A DNA stretch of 64,000 bases from Diaphorobacter sp. HDW4B (GCF_011305535.1 NZ_CP049905.1:4524001-4588000), one strand, 5' to 3'. Shown: positions 19,491 through 29,539, counted from the stretch's first letter. Notes: generated by a model from the sequence alone, not told the origin. A program made the numbers and translations.

Positions 19491-20735
19491 TCAACGGTAG
19501 ACCGGGAAGCGCGATGTCAGTGCGTGGACCTTTTCACGGACGGCGGCGATGTTCGCCTCGTCACGTGGGTTGTCCAGCACGTCGGCGATCAGGTTGGCCG
19601 TGATGCGCGCTTCTTCTTCCTTGAAGCCGCGGGTGGTCATCGCTGGCGAACCGATACGGATGCCGCTGGTGACCATTGGCTTTTCGGGGTCGTTCGGGAT
19701 CGAGTTCTTGTTGATCGTCATGTGGGCAGCGCCCAGCACGGCTTCGGCTTCCTTGCCGGTGATGCCCTTGGCGCGCAGGTCGACCAGCATCAAGTGGCTC
19801 TGTGTGCCGCCGCTGATGATGCGCAGACCGCGTTGGGTCAGCGTTTCAGCGATGACCTTGGCGTTGAGCTTCACTTGCTTGGCGTAGTCCTTGAACTCGG
19901 GCGACAGGGCTTCCTTGAACGCCACGGCCTTGGCGGCGATCACATGCATCAGCGGGCCGCCTTGCAGGCCGGGGAACACGGCGCTGTTGATGGCCTTTTC
20001 GTGCTCGGCCTTCATCAGGATCACGCCGCCACGGGGGCCGCGCAGGCTCTTGTGGGTGGTGGTGGTCACGACGTCGGCGAAAGGCACGGGGTTCGGGTAC
20101 TGGCCACCGGCGATCAGACCGGCGTAGTGGGCCATGTCCACCATGAAGATCGCGCCGATTTCCTTGGCGACCTTGGCGAAGCGTTCGAAGTCGATTTCGA
20201 GCGAGTAGGCGGACGCACCGGCCACGATCAGCTTGGGCTTGTGCTCGCGGGCGAGCGCTTCCATCTTGTCGTAGTCGATTTCTTCTTTTTCGTTCAAACC
20301 GTAGGAGACCACGTTGAACCACTTGCCGGACATGTTCAGTGGCATGCCGTGCGTCAGGTGACCGCCTTCAGCCAGGCTCATGCCCATGATGGTGTCGCCG
20401 GGCTTCAGGAAGGCGAGGAACACGGCTTCGTTGGCCGATGCGCCGCAGTGAGGCTGCACGTTGGCAGCATCAGCGCCGAACAGTTCCTTCACGCGGTCGA
20501 TCGCCAGCTTTTCGGCGATGTCCACGAATTCGCAACCGCCGTAGTAGCGCTTGCCTGGATAGCCTTCGGCGTACTTGTTGGTCAGCTGCGTGCCCTGGGC
20601 CCACATGGCGGCTGGCGAAGCGTAGTTTTCGCTCGCGATCAGCTCGATGTGCTGCTCTTGACGCTGATTTTCAGCCTGGATGGCTGCAAAGAGTTCGGGA
20701 TCGGTCTGTTCGACAAGAATATTGCGTTGATACAT
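19491..20735 (-). CDS. glyA: Serine hydroxymethyltransferase
   Basis: A 414-residue PLP enzyme that interconverts serine and glycine with tetrahydrofolate, the main source of one-carbon units. The N terminus [16 protein letters not shown], the [14 protein letters not shown] motif, [14 protein letters not shown] and the PLP-lysine motif [14 protein letters not shown] (Lys near residue 229) are typical. The start at 20735 matches homologues; the frame is open for 54 further codons upstream, but that stretch looks like untranslated leader. Likely co-transcribed with nrdR. Confidence 0.98.
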   Translation of the reverse strand: MYQRNILVEQTDPELFAAIQAENQRQEQHIELIASENYASPAAMWAQGTQLTNKYAEGYPGKRYYGGCEFVDIAEKLAIDRVKELFGADAANVQPHCGASANEAVFLAFLKPGDTIMGMSLAEGGHLTHGMPLNMSGKWFNVVSYGLNEKEEIDYDKMEALAREHKPKLIVAGASAYSLEIDFERFAKVAKEIGAIFMVDMAHYAGLIAGGQYPNPVPFADVVTTTTHKSLRGPRGGVILMKAEHEKAINSAVFPGLQGGPLMHVIAAKAVAFKEALSPEFKDYAKQVKLNAKVIAETLTQRGLRIISGGTQSHLMLVDLRAKGITGKEAEAVLGAAHMTINKNSIPNDPEKPMVTSGIRIGSPAMTTRGFKEEEARITANLIADVLDNPRDEANIAAVREKVHALTSRFPVYR

Positions 20736-21031
20736 GGCAGTCCTATGCGGTGGAAGTCCCTTGCACGTCGAATGACGACAAGAGCTGCCCAGGCGAACGG
20801 CTGAACGCAACAGGCGCACACAATGATCAATCAACTCACCCAAGGCCTGTGCGGCACGCTTCCCAGTGGTTTGCAGGAGGGAATCACCTCCTGGCATTTT
20901 CCACGTCAGCGGCGAAGCATTTCATCAAGAAGCTGCCTCGCGCCTATCGCCAGTCGCGTACTTCGCTAGTGTAACTGACTGAGGCAGGGTTGGTACGGAT
21001 GGGGGCGTCTTGTGAACGAGTTCTGAGAGGC
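20736..21031 (-). promoter_or_regulatory. glyA upstream leader region
   Basis: This 296-bp gap between the transglycosylase stop and the glyA start holds no gene I can support. On the minus strand it contains a hairpin, CAGGAGG (20874-20880) paired with CCTCCTG (20887-20893), about 140 nt upstream of the glyA start. A long 5' leader with regulatory structure is possible. I do not recognise a known riboswitch class. Confidence 0.3.
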
Positions 21032-22012
21032 TCAGTGGTTGAGCATGGCCACTTTTTCCGAGCTCTGCGCAGGGGCTTCGGATTCGATGGTGGCAGGCGC
21101 GCTCGCAGGGGTGTGCGAGGGGGCTTCTGTGGCAGATGGTGCAGGTGAGGAAGCCTTGGTCGACAGCATCGGCGTAGTGGGCGCTGCTGGCTTGGCTGCC
21201 GGGACGGGCGCAGGTGTCGTGGCCGTGGTCGAAATGTTCTGACCGTTGGCCACCTGGCGCAGACGGAAATGCTCGGCCAGCACCTTGGTGGCGTAGCCGC
21301 CGTCATCGGGCAGGTTGGCCGCGCCGACGTAGTAACGCAGGCCGCCTTCGAGCGAACCGGCGCGGGCAATGCATTCCTGCAGTACCTTGACGCCAACGCG
21401 CATGTTGGTCACGGGATCGAAAGCGGCGTGGTTGCCGCCGAAATCGTCGTACTTGTCGTTGTGCACGCGGGTCATGACCTGCATGAGACCTTGTGCGCCA
21501 ACAGAGCTTTGGGCGAACGGGTTGAAGCTCGATTCGATGGCCATGATGGCCAGAATCAGCGTCGGGTCGAGCTTGGTGCGCGAACCGATGGAATAGGCTT
21601 CGGTCACGAGCGCCGCAATGGGCTCTGGCGCGACGCGGTATTTCTTGCTCAGCCAGTAGGCCACCTTGGCCTGCTCGCGTGGCAGATCCTTGGGATTGGC
21701 CGCCGTGGCACGATCGACCGCGCCGGGTTCGATGGGGGAGCCGATGGTGGCGACATGTCGCTCGAACAGCCAGGTGCGAAGACGCTCTTCACCGAGGTCG
21801 CGCAGATCGGGTCGCGCCACGAGGGTGATGCCGGCAAACGCCACGGTCAGTCCGATGAGTGCGAAGCTGCTGTGGGTCAGCTCCATGAAGCCATCGACCA
21901 CGTCCGATGTGAAGGTGCGTATGCCCGCGAGCACTGTTGATCCTGAAGCCGTCACAAGCTTTCCTTTCTCGAGTTGAAGAATGATTCCTGAGTCAAGGTC
22001 TGGCGTCGTCAT
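21032..22012 (-). CDS. Lytic transglycosylase (SLT domain)
   Basis: A 326-residue peptidoglycan lytic transglycosylase. After a short N-terminal region there is one membrane segment (SSFALIGLTVAFAGITLVA). The SLT domain follows: ILAIMAIESSFNPFAQS carries the catalytic Glu near residue 158, then SSVGAQGLMQVMTRVH and a GLRYYVGAANLPDDGGYATKV segment. The last 80 residues are rich in Ala, Pro, Thr and Ser and look disordered. The protein is probably anchored in the inner membrane with the enzyme in the periplasm. The ATG at 22012 is preferred over the GTG directly before it. Confidence 0.9.
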   Translation of the reverse strand: MTTPDLDSGIILQLEKGKLVTASGSTVLAGIRTFTSDVVDGFMELTHSSFALIGLTVAFAGITLVARPDLRDLGEERLRTWLFERHVATIGSPIEPGAVDRATAANPKDLPREQAKVAYWLSKKYRVAPEPIAALVTEAYSIGSRTKLDPTLILAIMAIESSFNPFAQSSVGAQGLMQVMTRVHNDKYDDFGGNHAAFDPVTNMRVGVKVLQECIARAGSLEGGLRYYVGAANLPDDGGYATKVLAEHFRLRQVANGQNISTTATTPAPVPAAKPAAPTTPMLSTKASSPAPSATEAPSHTPASAPATIESEAPAQSSEKVAMLNH

Positions 22013-22735
22013 CACGCTCAGTCCTTACCAGGCTTCTTCGCCTGGATGGGGGTCAAGTTCGGATCTGGCTCGCACGCATCGGTTCGTGGGCGAGGAAAGA
22101 TGAACTGACAAAGCCGATATCGGCTGCAGGGTGCGGGCTGGGGTTAACCCGCTTTTTTTGTGAATGGCGGATTCTAGAAGCTCTCTAAATTCTAGGTCAA
22201 TACTAAAAAATAAGTCCTTTAGAATTTAATTGTCTAACAAATGCTGTGTATTAATACAGTTTTTAGCGTTTTAGGGGCTTCTGCGGGGAAAAGTTGCCGA
22301 TCGCAACGATTGGCGAAAAACGTTGAAAAACGAAACTCTCAATCGACAACTATTTTCAATTGAGAGAAAAATCTGGCAATTCCGGGGATGTGGGCGTAGA
22401 TTTGAACTGCCTGCTGAATGCAGTGCATCGCTGGATGGACCAGCGTCTGGATTCGGGAGTTGGCATGCAGTGCCGCCTGAAGTCAAACCAGTCCAGAAAG
22501 CCTCCTTGAGAGCAATCTCTTGCTCTCTGCTCCGGGGACGCAACTCTCCTCGGTAGCAAAAATGATGGCAAGGACCGTTGTGTCAGCCGTCGAGCCCGGT
22601 GATCGGTCTTGCTGATCACCGGGCTTACTCGTTTTTGGGGTCTGCTGCTTCTGTGCGCCTCAAGAATCGAGAGATCTCTTGGACTTTTGCGCTTGTTTAC
22701 AAAACAAGAACCTCAATTTCTGATGCAATCACGGG
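22013..22735. other. 723-bp structured, AT-rich intergenic region
   Basis: No convincing protein gene lies between the divergent transglycosylase and DUF748 genes. The region holds several perfect or near-perfect hairpins: CCAGGC/GCCTGG (22028-22045), the palindrome AGCCGATATCGGCT (22112-22125), GAGAGCAA/TTGCTCTC (22508-22527) and a GC stem with T-rich tail at 22593-22632. The stretch at about 22165-22275 is much richer in A and T than its surroundings and likely holds promoters. A small RNA on the plus strand ending near 22632 is possible. A 90-codon minus-strand open frame (22271-22543) has no recognisable features, and I do not call it. Confidence 0.5.
22593..22634 (+). terminator. Possible Rho-independent terminator in the gap before the DUF748 gene
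   Basis: GCCCGGTGATC at 22594-22604 pairs perfectly with GATCACCGGGC at 22614-22624 around a 9-nt loop. It is followed by TTACTCGTTTTT on the plus strand. No protein gene precedes it on that strand, so it would end a small RNA or a leader transcript. Confidence 0.5.
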
Positions 22736-25700
22736 ATGACATCAGAGAGCAGTGCCGCAAGCGTGTCCAAATCCCCGCTTGCAATTTTCAAGACCAACAA
22801 ATGGCTCAGACGCATCGCGTGGTTCGTGATCGCGATCCTGCTGTTGGGGGTGATTCTTTGGCTGGCGGTTCCGCCCCTGCTGCGAAGCAATGTGGAGCGC
22901 TATGGCTCCGAATTCCTTGGTCGCGAAGTCAAGGTGGGCGAAGTGCAGTTCAAGCCCTGGGCGCTGCAGCTCTCAGTGCATGATCTGTCGATCGCCAGCG
23001 CGGATGGCGCTTCCAAGCAACTGGAGATCGGACGCATATATATAGATGCCGCCGCGCAGTCCTTGGTGAAACTGGCGCCGGTGCTCGACGCCATCGAGGT
23101 GGATTCGCCCAAGGTGCGCGTCGCCCATGTGGCCGAGGGTCAGTTCGATTTCGACGACATCCTCAAGCGCATCGCCGAGCGCCCCAAAAAAGAAGACGAA
23201 AAGCCGAGCGACCCGCAACACTTTGCGCTCTACAACATCGTGCTGCGCGATGGCGCTGTCGAGTTCGATGACCGCGTCGTGGGTCGCAAGCAGCAACTCG
23301 ACAAGCTCGATCTGAGCATTCCCTTTCTGAGCAATCTGAATGCCGACCGCGAGGTCAAGGTCACGCCGCGTCTGGCCTTTGCGCTCAACGGCAGTCCGTT
23401 CGAGTCGACCGCTCAGGCCAAGCCGTTTGCTGACACGCGGCAGGCCGATGCGAGCTTCAAGATCGACGGCTTCGATCTCGCACCGTTTGCGGTCTACATC
23501 CCCAAGTCCGTGCCGGTGCGTCTGAACGCAGGGCTGTTGGATGCGGACCTGAAGCTGGCCTTCGAGCAGAAGGATGCCGCCAAGGTGGGCGTGATCGGCA
23601 AGCTCGCGCTGCGCGAGGTGAAGGTGTCGGATGCCAAGGAGCAGGAGCTGGCCGCCTTCGACAAGCTGGATGTCACCTTGGCTGACGTGCAGCCGCTCAA
23701 GGGCGTGGTGCATGTGGCTTCTGTTCAATGGGACAAACCACGTTTTGCGCTGCGCCGGGACAAGAACGGCCAGTTGGAAATTCCGGGCATGGCGGCTTCG
23801 GCTGAAAAGACCGAGGTCCCCAAGGTGAAGGAGGCTTCGGCGTCCGACGCCAAGCCCAAGGCCGACGCGCCTCCTGCCAAGGCAGGTGCTCAGCCCGAGT
23901 GGAATGTGCAGCTCGACCAATTTGGTCTGCGCAACGGCACGATCGATTGGCGCGATCAGGCGGTCGCCGGTGAGGCAGCGCATTTCAATTTGCAGAACCT
24001 GCAATTGGACGCGCGCGGCATTCTGTGGCCGATGACGCAGCCTGTGCAGTTCACGGGCAAGACGGAACTGACGCCGCTCGACGCCTCGGGCAATGCCGCC
24101 AAGAACCCCGCCACGTTGGGCTTTGATGGCAGTGCCGATCTCCAGCAGGCCAAGGTGGCGGCCAGTCTGCGTGGCTTGCCGCTGGACTGGGCGACGCCGT
24201 ATCTGGCAGGTGCGATGGTTCCGCGCGTGGGTGGGCAAATGGATCTGGATCTGGGCGTGGCGCGCAATGGCGAGCGTCTGGTGGCCAGCGTGGGGAAGGG
24301 CTCGATCAAGGATGTGGCGCTGACCTGCACGACAGGCGGTGATCGCTGCCGTACCTTGGTGGCAGCGGGTGTTCCCGGTGCCAAGCGCAATACGCTGGTG
24401 GAGCTTGGCGAACTGGAATTGAAGGACACGCTGGTCGACCTGAGTCGCCGCCATGTCACGCTGGGCAAGCTGGCGCTGGTGGCTCCCAAGGTCTATGTGG
24501 AGCGCGGTCAGGATGGCAAGCTGATGTATGAGGACTGGCTGGTCCAGTCCAAGACAGCATCTGCAGCATCGGCGCCCGAGGCGAAGAAGGACGCAGCCGA
24601 AGCGCCTTGGGCCATCGCGCTGGGCGAGCTGGATTTGAAGGATGGCGCGGTCGTCGTGCGTGATGCGGCGAATGCCCAGCCCATGCTGCTGCGCGTGAAT
24701 GCGCTGCAGGCCAATGTGCGCGAGTTTATCTTCCCGGCCAAGAAGGGTGGCGTGTTCCCCGTTCGCCTGTCGGCTCGGGTGGCGGGCTCTGGCCGGGCAG
24801 AGCCGGGCAGTCTGCGCTATGACGGCAATGCCGGGCTGGAGCCGCTGGCGGTCAATGGCAAGGTGCAGGCGACGGCGCTGCCGCTGCATGTGGCCCAGCC
24901 TTATCTGCCCAAGGATCTGAATGTGCGACTGGTGCGTGCAGATGGCAGCTTCAACGGCGATGTGAAGCTGCTCATGAGCGACAAGGGCCCGACTGCGACT
25001 GTCAAGGGCAATGTGGGGCTGGAGGATGTGCGCGTGCGCGCCGCCGATGCCGATGGCGTACAGGACAAGGGTCTGGCCGTCGGTCGCGATGCGCAGGACT
25101 TGCTCAACTGGAAGGCGCTGGCGCTCAAGGGTTTGGCCGTGGACATGGCTCCCGGCAAACCGATGTCGCTGGACGTGGCGGAAACCACGCTGAGTGATTT
25201 CTTTGCCCGCGTGATCATTCAGGAAAACGGCCGCATCAATCTGCAGGATCTGCAGGGCCAGCCCGTGACGGTCGAAGGCGCGAAGGATGCTGGCGGGAAG
25301 AAGGCAGAAGCCCCGGCCCAGACCGCATCTGCCGCCAGTGCCGCTGGTGCCGTCAAGGGCGACAAGCAGGTCGCGCAGGTGGCTCCGCCAGCGGAGGCTC
25401 CCGATCCGATGGCGCCTATCATTCGTTTTGGCCCGGTGAACCTGGTGCGCGGTGCGATGTATTTCACCGACCACTTCGTCAAGCCGAACTACTCGACCGA
25501 TCTGACCGAACTCAATGGTCGCCTGAGTGCGTTCTCTTCCGTGCGTCCTGCAGGCGCGGAGAGCTTCGACATGGCCGATCTGCAATTGACCGGCAAGGCG
25601 GAAGGCACGGCCAAGGTGGAGGTTTCGGGCAAGATCAACCCCTTGGCCAAGCCGCTGGTGCTGGACATTCAGGCGCGCATGCGCGATCTGGAGCTGCCGC

Positions 25701-26626
25701 CGCTGTCGACCTACAGCATCAAGTACGCGGGCCATGGCATCGAGCGCGGCAAGCTCAGCATGGATGTGGCCTACAAGATCGAGCCGAATGGTCAACTCAC
25801 TGCAAGCAACAAGCTGATTCTGAACCAGCTAGCCTTCGGTGACGAGGTCAAGGGCGCGCCAGCCAGTCTGCCCGTGCGGCTTGCCGTGGCCCTGTTGGCC
25901 GACCGCAATGGCGTGATCGACGTGGACCTGCCCATCAGTGGCTCTTTGAATGATCCCCAGTTCAGCCTCGGCGGCATCATCTTCAAGGTCATCGGCAATC
26001 TGATCATGAAGGCCGTGACCGCGCCGTTCTCGCTGCTGGCAAGCGCCTTCGGTGGCGGCGGGGACGAGCAGGGTGCCGTGTCGTTCGACGCGGGCAGTGC
26101 CGTGCTCACCAAGTCCGCGCAGGAGCAGCTCGACAAGGTGGCGACGGCGCTCACGGATCGTCCGGCGCTCAAGATGACGGTGGTCGGCTGGGCAGATGCG
26201 GCCTCTGAAAAGGCTGCGCTCAAGCGCGAACGTCTGAACACCATGGTGCTTGCGCAGAAGCGCCGCAAGGTCGCCCGTGATGGCGGTGACACCAAGGAAG
26301 TGGCGGCGGTGGAACCGGCGGAGTATTCCGAGCTGCTCAAGGAAACCTACAAGCGCGCCGACGTCAAGAAGCCGCGCAACATGGTCGGCTTGGCGAAGGA
26401 TTTGCCGGACGCCGAGATGGAATCGCTGTTGCTCGACAACATACAGTTGCAGGACAATGCGGCTCAGGAGCTGGCCTTGCAGCGCGGTGTCGCGGTGCGT
26501 GACTATCTGGCCAGCCGCAAGGTGCCCATCGACCGACTTTTTGTGAGTGCGGGCAAGCTGCAGAGCGAGTCGTCGGGCGATTCCAAATGGTCTCCCAAGG
26601 CAGAACTCAAGCTTGCGGCACAATGA
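22736..26626 (+). CDS. DUF748 domain-containing envelope protein (AsmA-like)
   Basis: A 1296-residue protein with one N-terminal membrane anchor (residues about 26-48, IAWFVIAILLLGVILWLAV). It is followed by long repeating DUF748/AsmA-type beta-rich segments, beginning VGEVQFKPWALQLSVHDLSI. The C-terminal part (PVRLAVALLADRNGVIDVDLPISGSLNDP, split by position, near residues 1045-1075) is the family hallmark. The last 200 residues resemble an OmpA-like or SHOCT-like accessory domain (SFDAGSAVLTKSAQEQLDKV). Alanine/lysine linkers at about 360-385 and 860-890 separate blocks. Large proteins of this group are thought to bridge the periplasm and aid outer-membrane lipid supply; that is family-level inference. 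It stands alone. Confidence 0.85.
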   Translation: MTSESSAASVSKSPLAIFKTNKWLRRIAWFVIAILLLGVILWLAVPPLLRSNVERYGSEFLGREVKVGEVQFKPWALQLSVHDLSIASADGASKQLEIGRIYIDAAAQSLVKLAPVLDAIEVDSPKVRVAHVAEGQFDFDDILKRIAERPKKEDEKPSDPQHFALYNIVLRDGAVEFDDRVVGRKQQLDKLDLSIPFLSNLNADREVKVTPRLAFALNGSPFESTAQAKPFADTRQADASFKIDGFDLAPFAVYIPKSVPVRLNAGLLDADLKLAFEQKDAAKVGVIGKLALREVKVSDAKEQELAAFDKLDVTLADVQPLKGVVHVASVQWDKPRFALRRDKNGQLEIPGMAASAEKTEVPKVKEASASDAKPKADAPPAKAGAQPEWNVQLDQFGLRNGTIDWRDQAVAGEAAHFNLQNLQLDARGILWPMTQPVQFTGKTELTPLDASGNAAKNPATLGFDGSADLQQAKVAASLRGLPLDWATPYLAGAMVPRVGGQMDLDLGVARNGERLVASVGKGSIKDVALTCTTGGDRCRTLVAAGVPGAKRNTLVELGELELKDTLVDLSRRHVTLGKLALVAPKVYVERGQDGKLMYEDWLVQSKTASAASAPEAKKDAAEAPWAIALGELDLKDGAVVVRDAANAQPMLLRVNALQANVREFIFPAKKGGVFPVRLSARVAGSGRAEPGSLRYDGNAGLEPLAVNGKVQATALPLHVAQPYLPKDLNVRLVRADGSFNGDVKLLMSDKGPTATVKGNVGLEDVRVRAADADGVQDKGLAVGRDAQDLLNWKALALKGLAVDMAPGKPMSLDVAETTLSDFFARVIIQENGRINLQDLQGQPVTVEGAKDAGGKKAEAPAQTASAASAAGAVKGDKQVAQVAPPAEAPDPMAPIIRFGPVNLVRGAMYFTDHFVKPNYSTDLTELNGRLSAFSSVRPAGAESFDMADLQLTGKAEGTAKVEVSGKINPLAKPLVLDIQARMRDLELPPLSTYSIKYAGHGIERGKLSMDVAYKIEPNGQLTASNKLILNQLAFGDEVKGAPASLPVRLAVALLADRNGVIDVDLPISGSLNDPQFSLGGIIFKVIGNLIMKAVTAPFSLLASAFGGGGDEQGAVSFDAGSAVLTKSAQEQLDKVATALTDRPALKMTVVGWADAASEKAALKRERLNTMVLAQKRRKVARDGGDTKEVAAVEPAEYSELLKETYKRADVKKPRNMVGLAKDLPDAEMESLLLDNIQLQDNAAQELALQRGVAVRDYLASRKVPIDRLFVSAGKLQSESSGDSKWSPKAELKLAAQ

Positions 26627-26806
26627 TTTCCGTGGGTGGACCATGCGTTGGTCAACCCAGAGCTTGACTGTCAAAGTAGTGTCCTCGGAAGGGCCGAACC
26701 AAAACCGCGTCAAAATAGCGGCTTGGCGAAACTACGCTGGCTGGCAGCGAGGGGGCCCGAAAGGGCGATGTAGCTGCTTCAGCCAAATTCATTTCCAATA
26801 GGTTTC

Positions 26807-29539
26807 ATGTTTCCTTTTTCTTCTCGCAACAAAATGTCTGACGCACCAGAGGCGGCACCAGCCCCCACCAAAGCCAGTGAACCGCATCCACTTGATGCGC
26901 TGACCGGCGGCGCTTTTTCCGCTGCCACCTCCGGCGAGCGCGCATCGCGCATCCGTGAATGGCTGGCCACTCAACCTGCGCTGGAGCAGTTGCAGGAAGT
27001 CTTCAAGGAGCTGAGTGCTCGCGACAAGGGTGCAGCCCGCGCCGTGCGTGAGCGCCTCGACGAAATCAAGCGCATGCAGGGCCAGGAAGCCATCGCCGCG
27101 GAGTGGGCCGACAAGGCCAACGCGTTGCTGGCCGCTTCGCGCCTGTCGATTGCCGACGCTCTGGCCTGGCAGCGCGATGCCGCCAAGGCGGGCGCGCCGC
27201 TGTCCCGCGAGCCGCTGTCTGCGCTCAAGACGCAGATTGCCGACCGCGTCAAGGTCATCGAAGACCTGCAGCACCGTGTTCAAGTGCAGCGCGAAACCGC
27301 TGTGCTGCTGGCTCAGCGCATCGAAGTGCTGTCGACCAAGTCGTTCCGCGATGCCGAAGGCGTTCTGGAAGCGCTGAGCACCGACGTGAATCGCTGGCAG
27401 GAACATGCCAACGAACTCACCTCCGATGCATCGTGGGCCAGCGTGGAAGCGCGCTTCCCGCCCATGCTCGAAAGCTCGGGCGCGCAGTTGCTCGCCGTGT
27501 GGGAGGCGTTCAAGTCGGCTTTGACGCTGGCATCGACCGCAGCCACCAGCGCCGAGGCTCCGCTGCCTCCAGTGCCGGTCTGGGCCGACGAAATTCGCGC
27601 CTTGCGCGGTCTGCCCACCGAGGCGGATGCCAATGCAGCCAAGGCCGCAGCGCAGGAAGCCGCCAAGCCCAAGGTGGACCCGGAAGTCCGCAAGAAGGCC
27701 CAGAACGCCGTGCGCGAAGCGCTTGCCAAGCTGGAGCAGGAAACTGCGGAAGGTCATGGCAAGGCCAGCATCGGTGCCGCCGCCGCATTGCGCGCTGCAT
27801 TGAAGGCCAATGGCCGTCATGTGGATGGCGAGCTGGAACAGAAGGTCAATGCCGCGCTGATCGCCGCAGGTGAACTCGAAGGCTGGCAGCGCTGGAGCGC
27901 CGATCAGGTCCGCGAAGACCTGGTCAACCGCGCAGAAGCGCTGCTCAAGCGTCCCGAAGGCCAGGAACTGGGTGGCCGCAAGATGCAGGAAACCCTGCGT
28001 CAGCTGCGCGAACAGTGGAAGGCGTCCGATCAGGGCGCTCCGGCCAATCACGCGCTGTGGAAGCGTTTTGACGAAGCCTGCAACACCGCTCACAAGGTCG
28101 TCGAGGGCTGGCTGGAGAAGGTGCGTGCCGAGGCCGCCGAGCACAAGGGTGCTCGCATGACGCTGATCGAAGAGGTCAAGACCTGGACTCAGGCCCATGC
28201 CGCATCGACCGACTGGAAGACCATGAGCCGCGCGCTGCACCAGTTTGCAGAACGCTGGCGCAACGGCGGTCATGTCAGCGAAAAGGTGTTTGCCGAACTG
28301 CAATCGCTGTGGAAGCAGACGCTGGGCGACGCCGCTCGTCCGCTGGAAACCGCCCAGAAGGAAAGTCTGGATCGTCGTCAGGCGATGATCCACGAATCTG
28401 CCGAACTGAGTGCCGCTACGCCGCTGCGCATCGACGCCGTGAAGGCGCTGCAGCAACGCTGGCAAGCCGAAGCGCAATCCGTGCCGCTGGATCGCAAGCG
28501 CGAACAGAAGCTCTGGGATGCCTTCCGCAAGCCCATCGACGACGCATTCCAGCGCAAGAGCGCCGACCGCGAGCGCCAATCCGAACAGATGAGCGTGCGC
28601 GACAAGGCCGTGCTCGATGCCGCCAAGGCGCTGGAAGCAGCCAATGCATCGGGCGACGTGCAAGCCATTCGCTCTGCGATGGATGCACTCGACGCCGCGA
28701 TGAAGAACTCGGCAGCGGCTGCCGCGACCGAAGCTGCCGCGCCAGCTCCTGTGTCCGCTCCTGCTGCAACCGCAACGGCCGACGAGGCTGCTCCGGCAGA
28801 AGGTGCTGAATCGCAAGAAGGCGGCGAGGCTGAACCCAAGCCTGTCGCTCCCAAGCCAGCGCGCCCCGTGGTGGCAGTGCGCGGCGATGACCGTCCAGGC
28901 GCCAACAAGGCCGCAGCGGCTGCTCCAGCCGGTCGCCCAGGTCGTCTAGGTGAACGCAACGACCGAGGCGGTCGCGGTGATCGCGATGGCGGCCGTGGTG
29001 GTGATCGTGGCGATTCCCGCTTCTCGCGCGATGGCCGCGATGCACGCGGCGGTCGTGGCCGCGACGACGATGCTCCACGCGCCCCACGTCTGGGCGATTC
29101 GGCATTCCGTGCGCAACGTGACGCGTTGGACCACGCACAGAACGCCCTGCGCAAGCTGGCCGCACAAGCCCACGGCGAGACGCTCACGCGACTGCTGTCG
29201 GCATGGGAAGGTCGCGACGCAGAAAAGCTGCCATCCGCGCAGGAACTCGGCAAGCTGCAACCCGCAGTGCGTGCCGCGTGGGCACAAGCGGTGGGTGGTG
29301 CTGCCAAGCCCGTCGACAACAACGCGCTGTTGCGTCTGGAAATCGCTGCGGACGTGCCCACGCCCGCCGACCAGATCACAGCCCGCCGCGCGTACCAACT
29401 GCAACTGCTGACACGCCGCAATGACCCATCGCCACAGGAAACCTGGGGCAAGGACGTCGCCGCAGTGCTGGGGTCCGCAAGCGACGAGACAACTGCTCGC
29501 CGCCTGCAAAGCGCGCTGAAGGTGCTGCTGAAGAAGTAA
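26807..29539 (+). CDS. DUF349 domain-containing protein with RG-rich tract
   Basis: A 910-residue, highly charged, mostly helical protein with several DUF349 repeats (for example WKASDQGAPANHALWKRFDE and WQAEAQSVPLDRKREQKLWD). Family function is not known. Residues about 709-765 form a low-complexity tract rich in Arg, Gly and Asp (RGGRGDRDGGRGGDRGDSR), flanked upstream by an Ala/Pro/Glu-rich linker. This tract resembles the RGG boxes of RNA-binding proteins. The C-terminal 140 residues are again helical. Start at 26807 (MFPFSSRNK) is chosen; a second Met lies ten codons in. A strong terminator follows, so the gene ends its transcript. Confidence 0.82.
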   Translation: MFPFSSRNKMSDAPEAAPAPTKASEPHPLDALTGGAFSAATSGERASRIREWLATQPALEQLQEVFKELSARDKGAARAVRERLDEIKRMQGQEAIAAEWADKANALLAASRLSIADALAWQRDAAKAGAPLSREPLSALKTQIADRVKVIEDLQHRVQVQRETAVLLAQRIEVLSTKSFRDAEGVLEALSTDVNRWQEHANELTSDASWASVEARFPPMLESSGAQLLAVWEAFKSALTLASTAATSAEAPLPPVPVWADEIRALRGLPTEADANAAKAAAQEAAKPKVDPEVRKKAQNAVREALAKLEQETAEGHGKASIGAAAALRAALKANGRHVDGELEQKVNAALIAAGELEGWQRWSADQVREDLVNRAEALLKRPEGQELGGRKMQETLRQLREQWKASDQGAPANHALWKRFDEACNTAHKVVEGWLEKVRAEAAEHKGARMTLIEEVKTWTQAHAASTDWKTMSRALHQFAERWRNGGHVSEKVFAELQSLWKQTLGDAARPLETAQKESLDRRQAMIHESAELSAATPLRIDAVKALQQRWQAEAQSVPLDRKREQKLWDAFRKPIDDAFQRKSADRERQSEQMSVRDKAVLDAAKALEAANASGDVQAIRSAMDALDAAMKNSAAAAATEAAAPAPVSAPAATATADEAAPAEGAESQEGGEAEPKPVAPKPARPVVAVRGDDRPGANKAAAAAPAGRPGRLGERNDRGGRGDRDGGRGGDRGDSRFSRDGRDARGGRGRDDDAPRAPRLGDSAFRAQRDALDHAQNALRKLAAQAHGETLTRLLSAWEGRDAEKLPSAQELGKLQPAVRAAWAQAVGGAAKPVDNNALLRLEIAADVPTPADQITARRAYQLQLLTRRNDPSPQETWGKDVAAVLGSASDETTARRLQSALKVLLKK

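Noticed and set aside
22271-22543. 90-residue minus-strand open frame in the gap before the DUF748 gene
   Set aside because: No ribosome-binding site, domain or signal is evident, and the composition does not fit local coding use. The hairpins suggest non-coding function instead.
22973-25795. 940-codon open frame on the minus strand opposite the DUF748 gene
   Set aside because: It is the antisense of a well supported gene, with His/Arg-rich composition typical of a mirrored GC-rich frame and no family motif. Similar long antisense frames at 1838-4078, 26789-28816 and 10330-12492 were rejected for the same reason.
26627-26806. Hairpin after the DUF748 gene (about 26634-26658) as a terminator
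   Set aside because: The stem (GGGTGGACCA with TGGTCAACCC) has a mismatch and no T run follows, so termination is doubtful.
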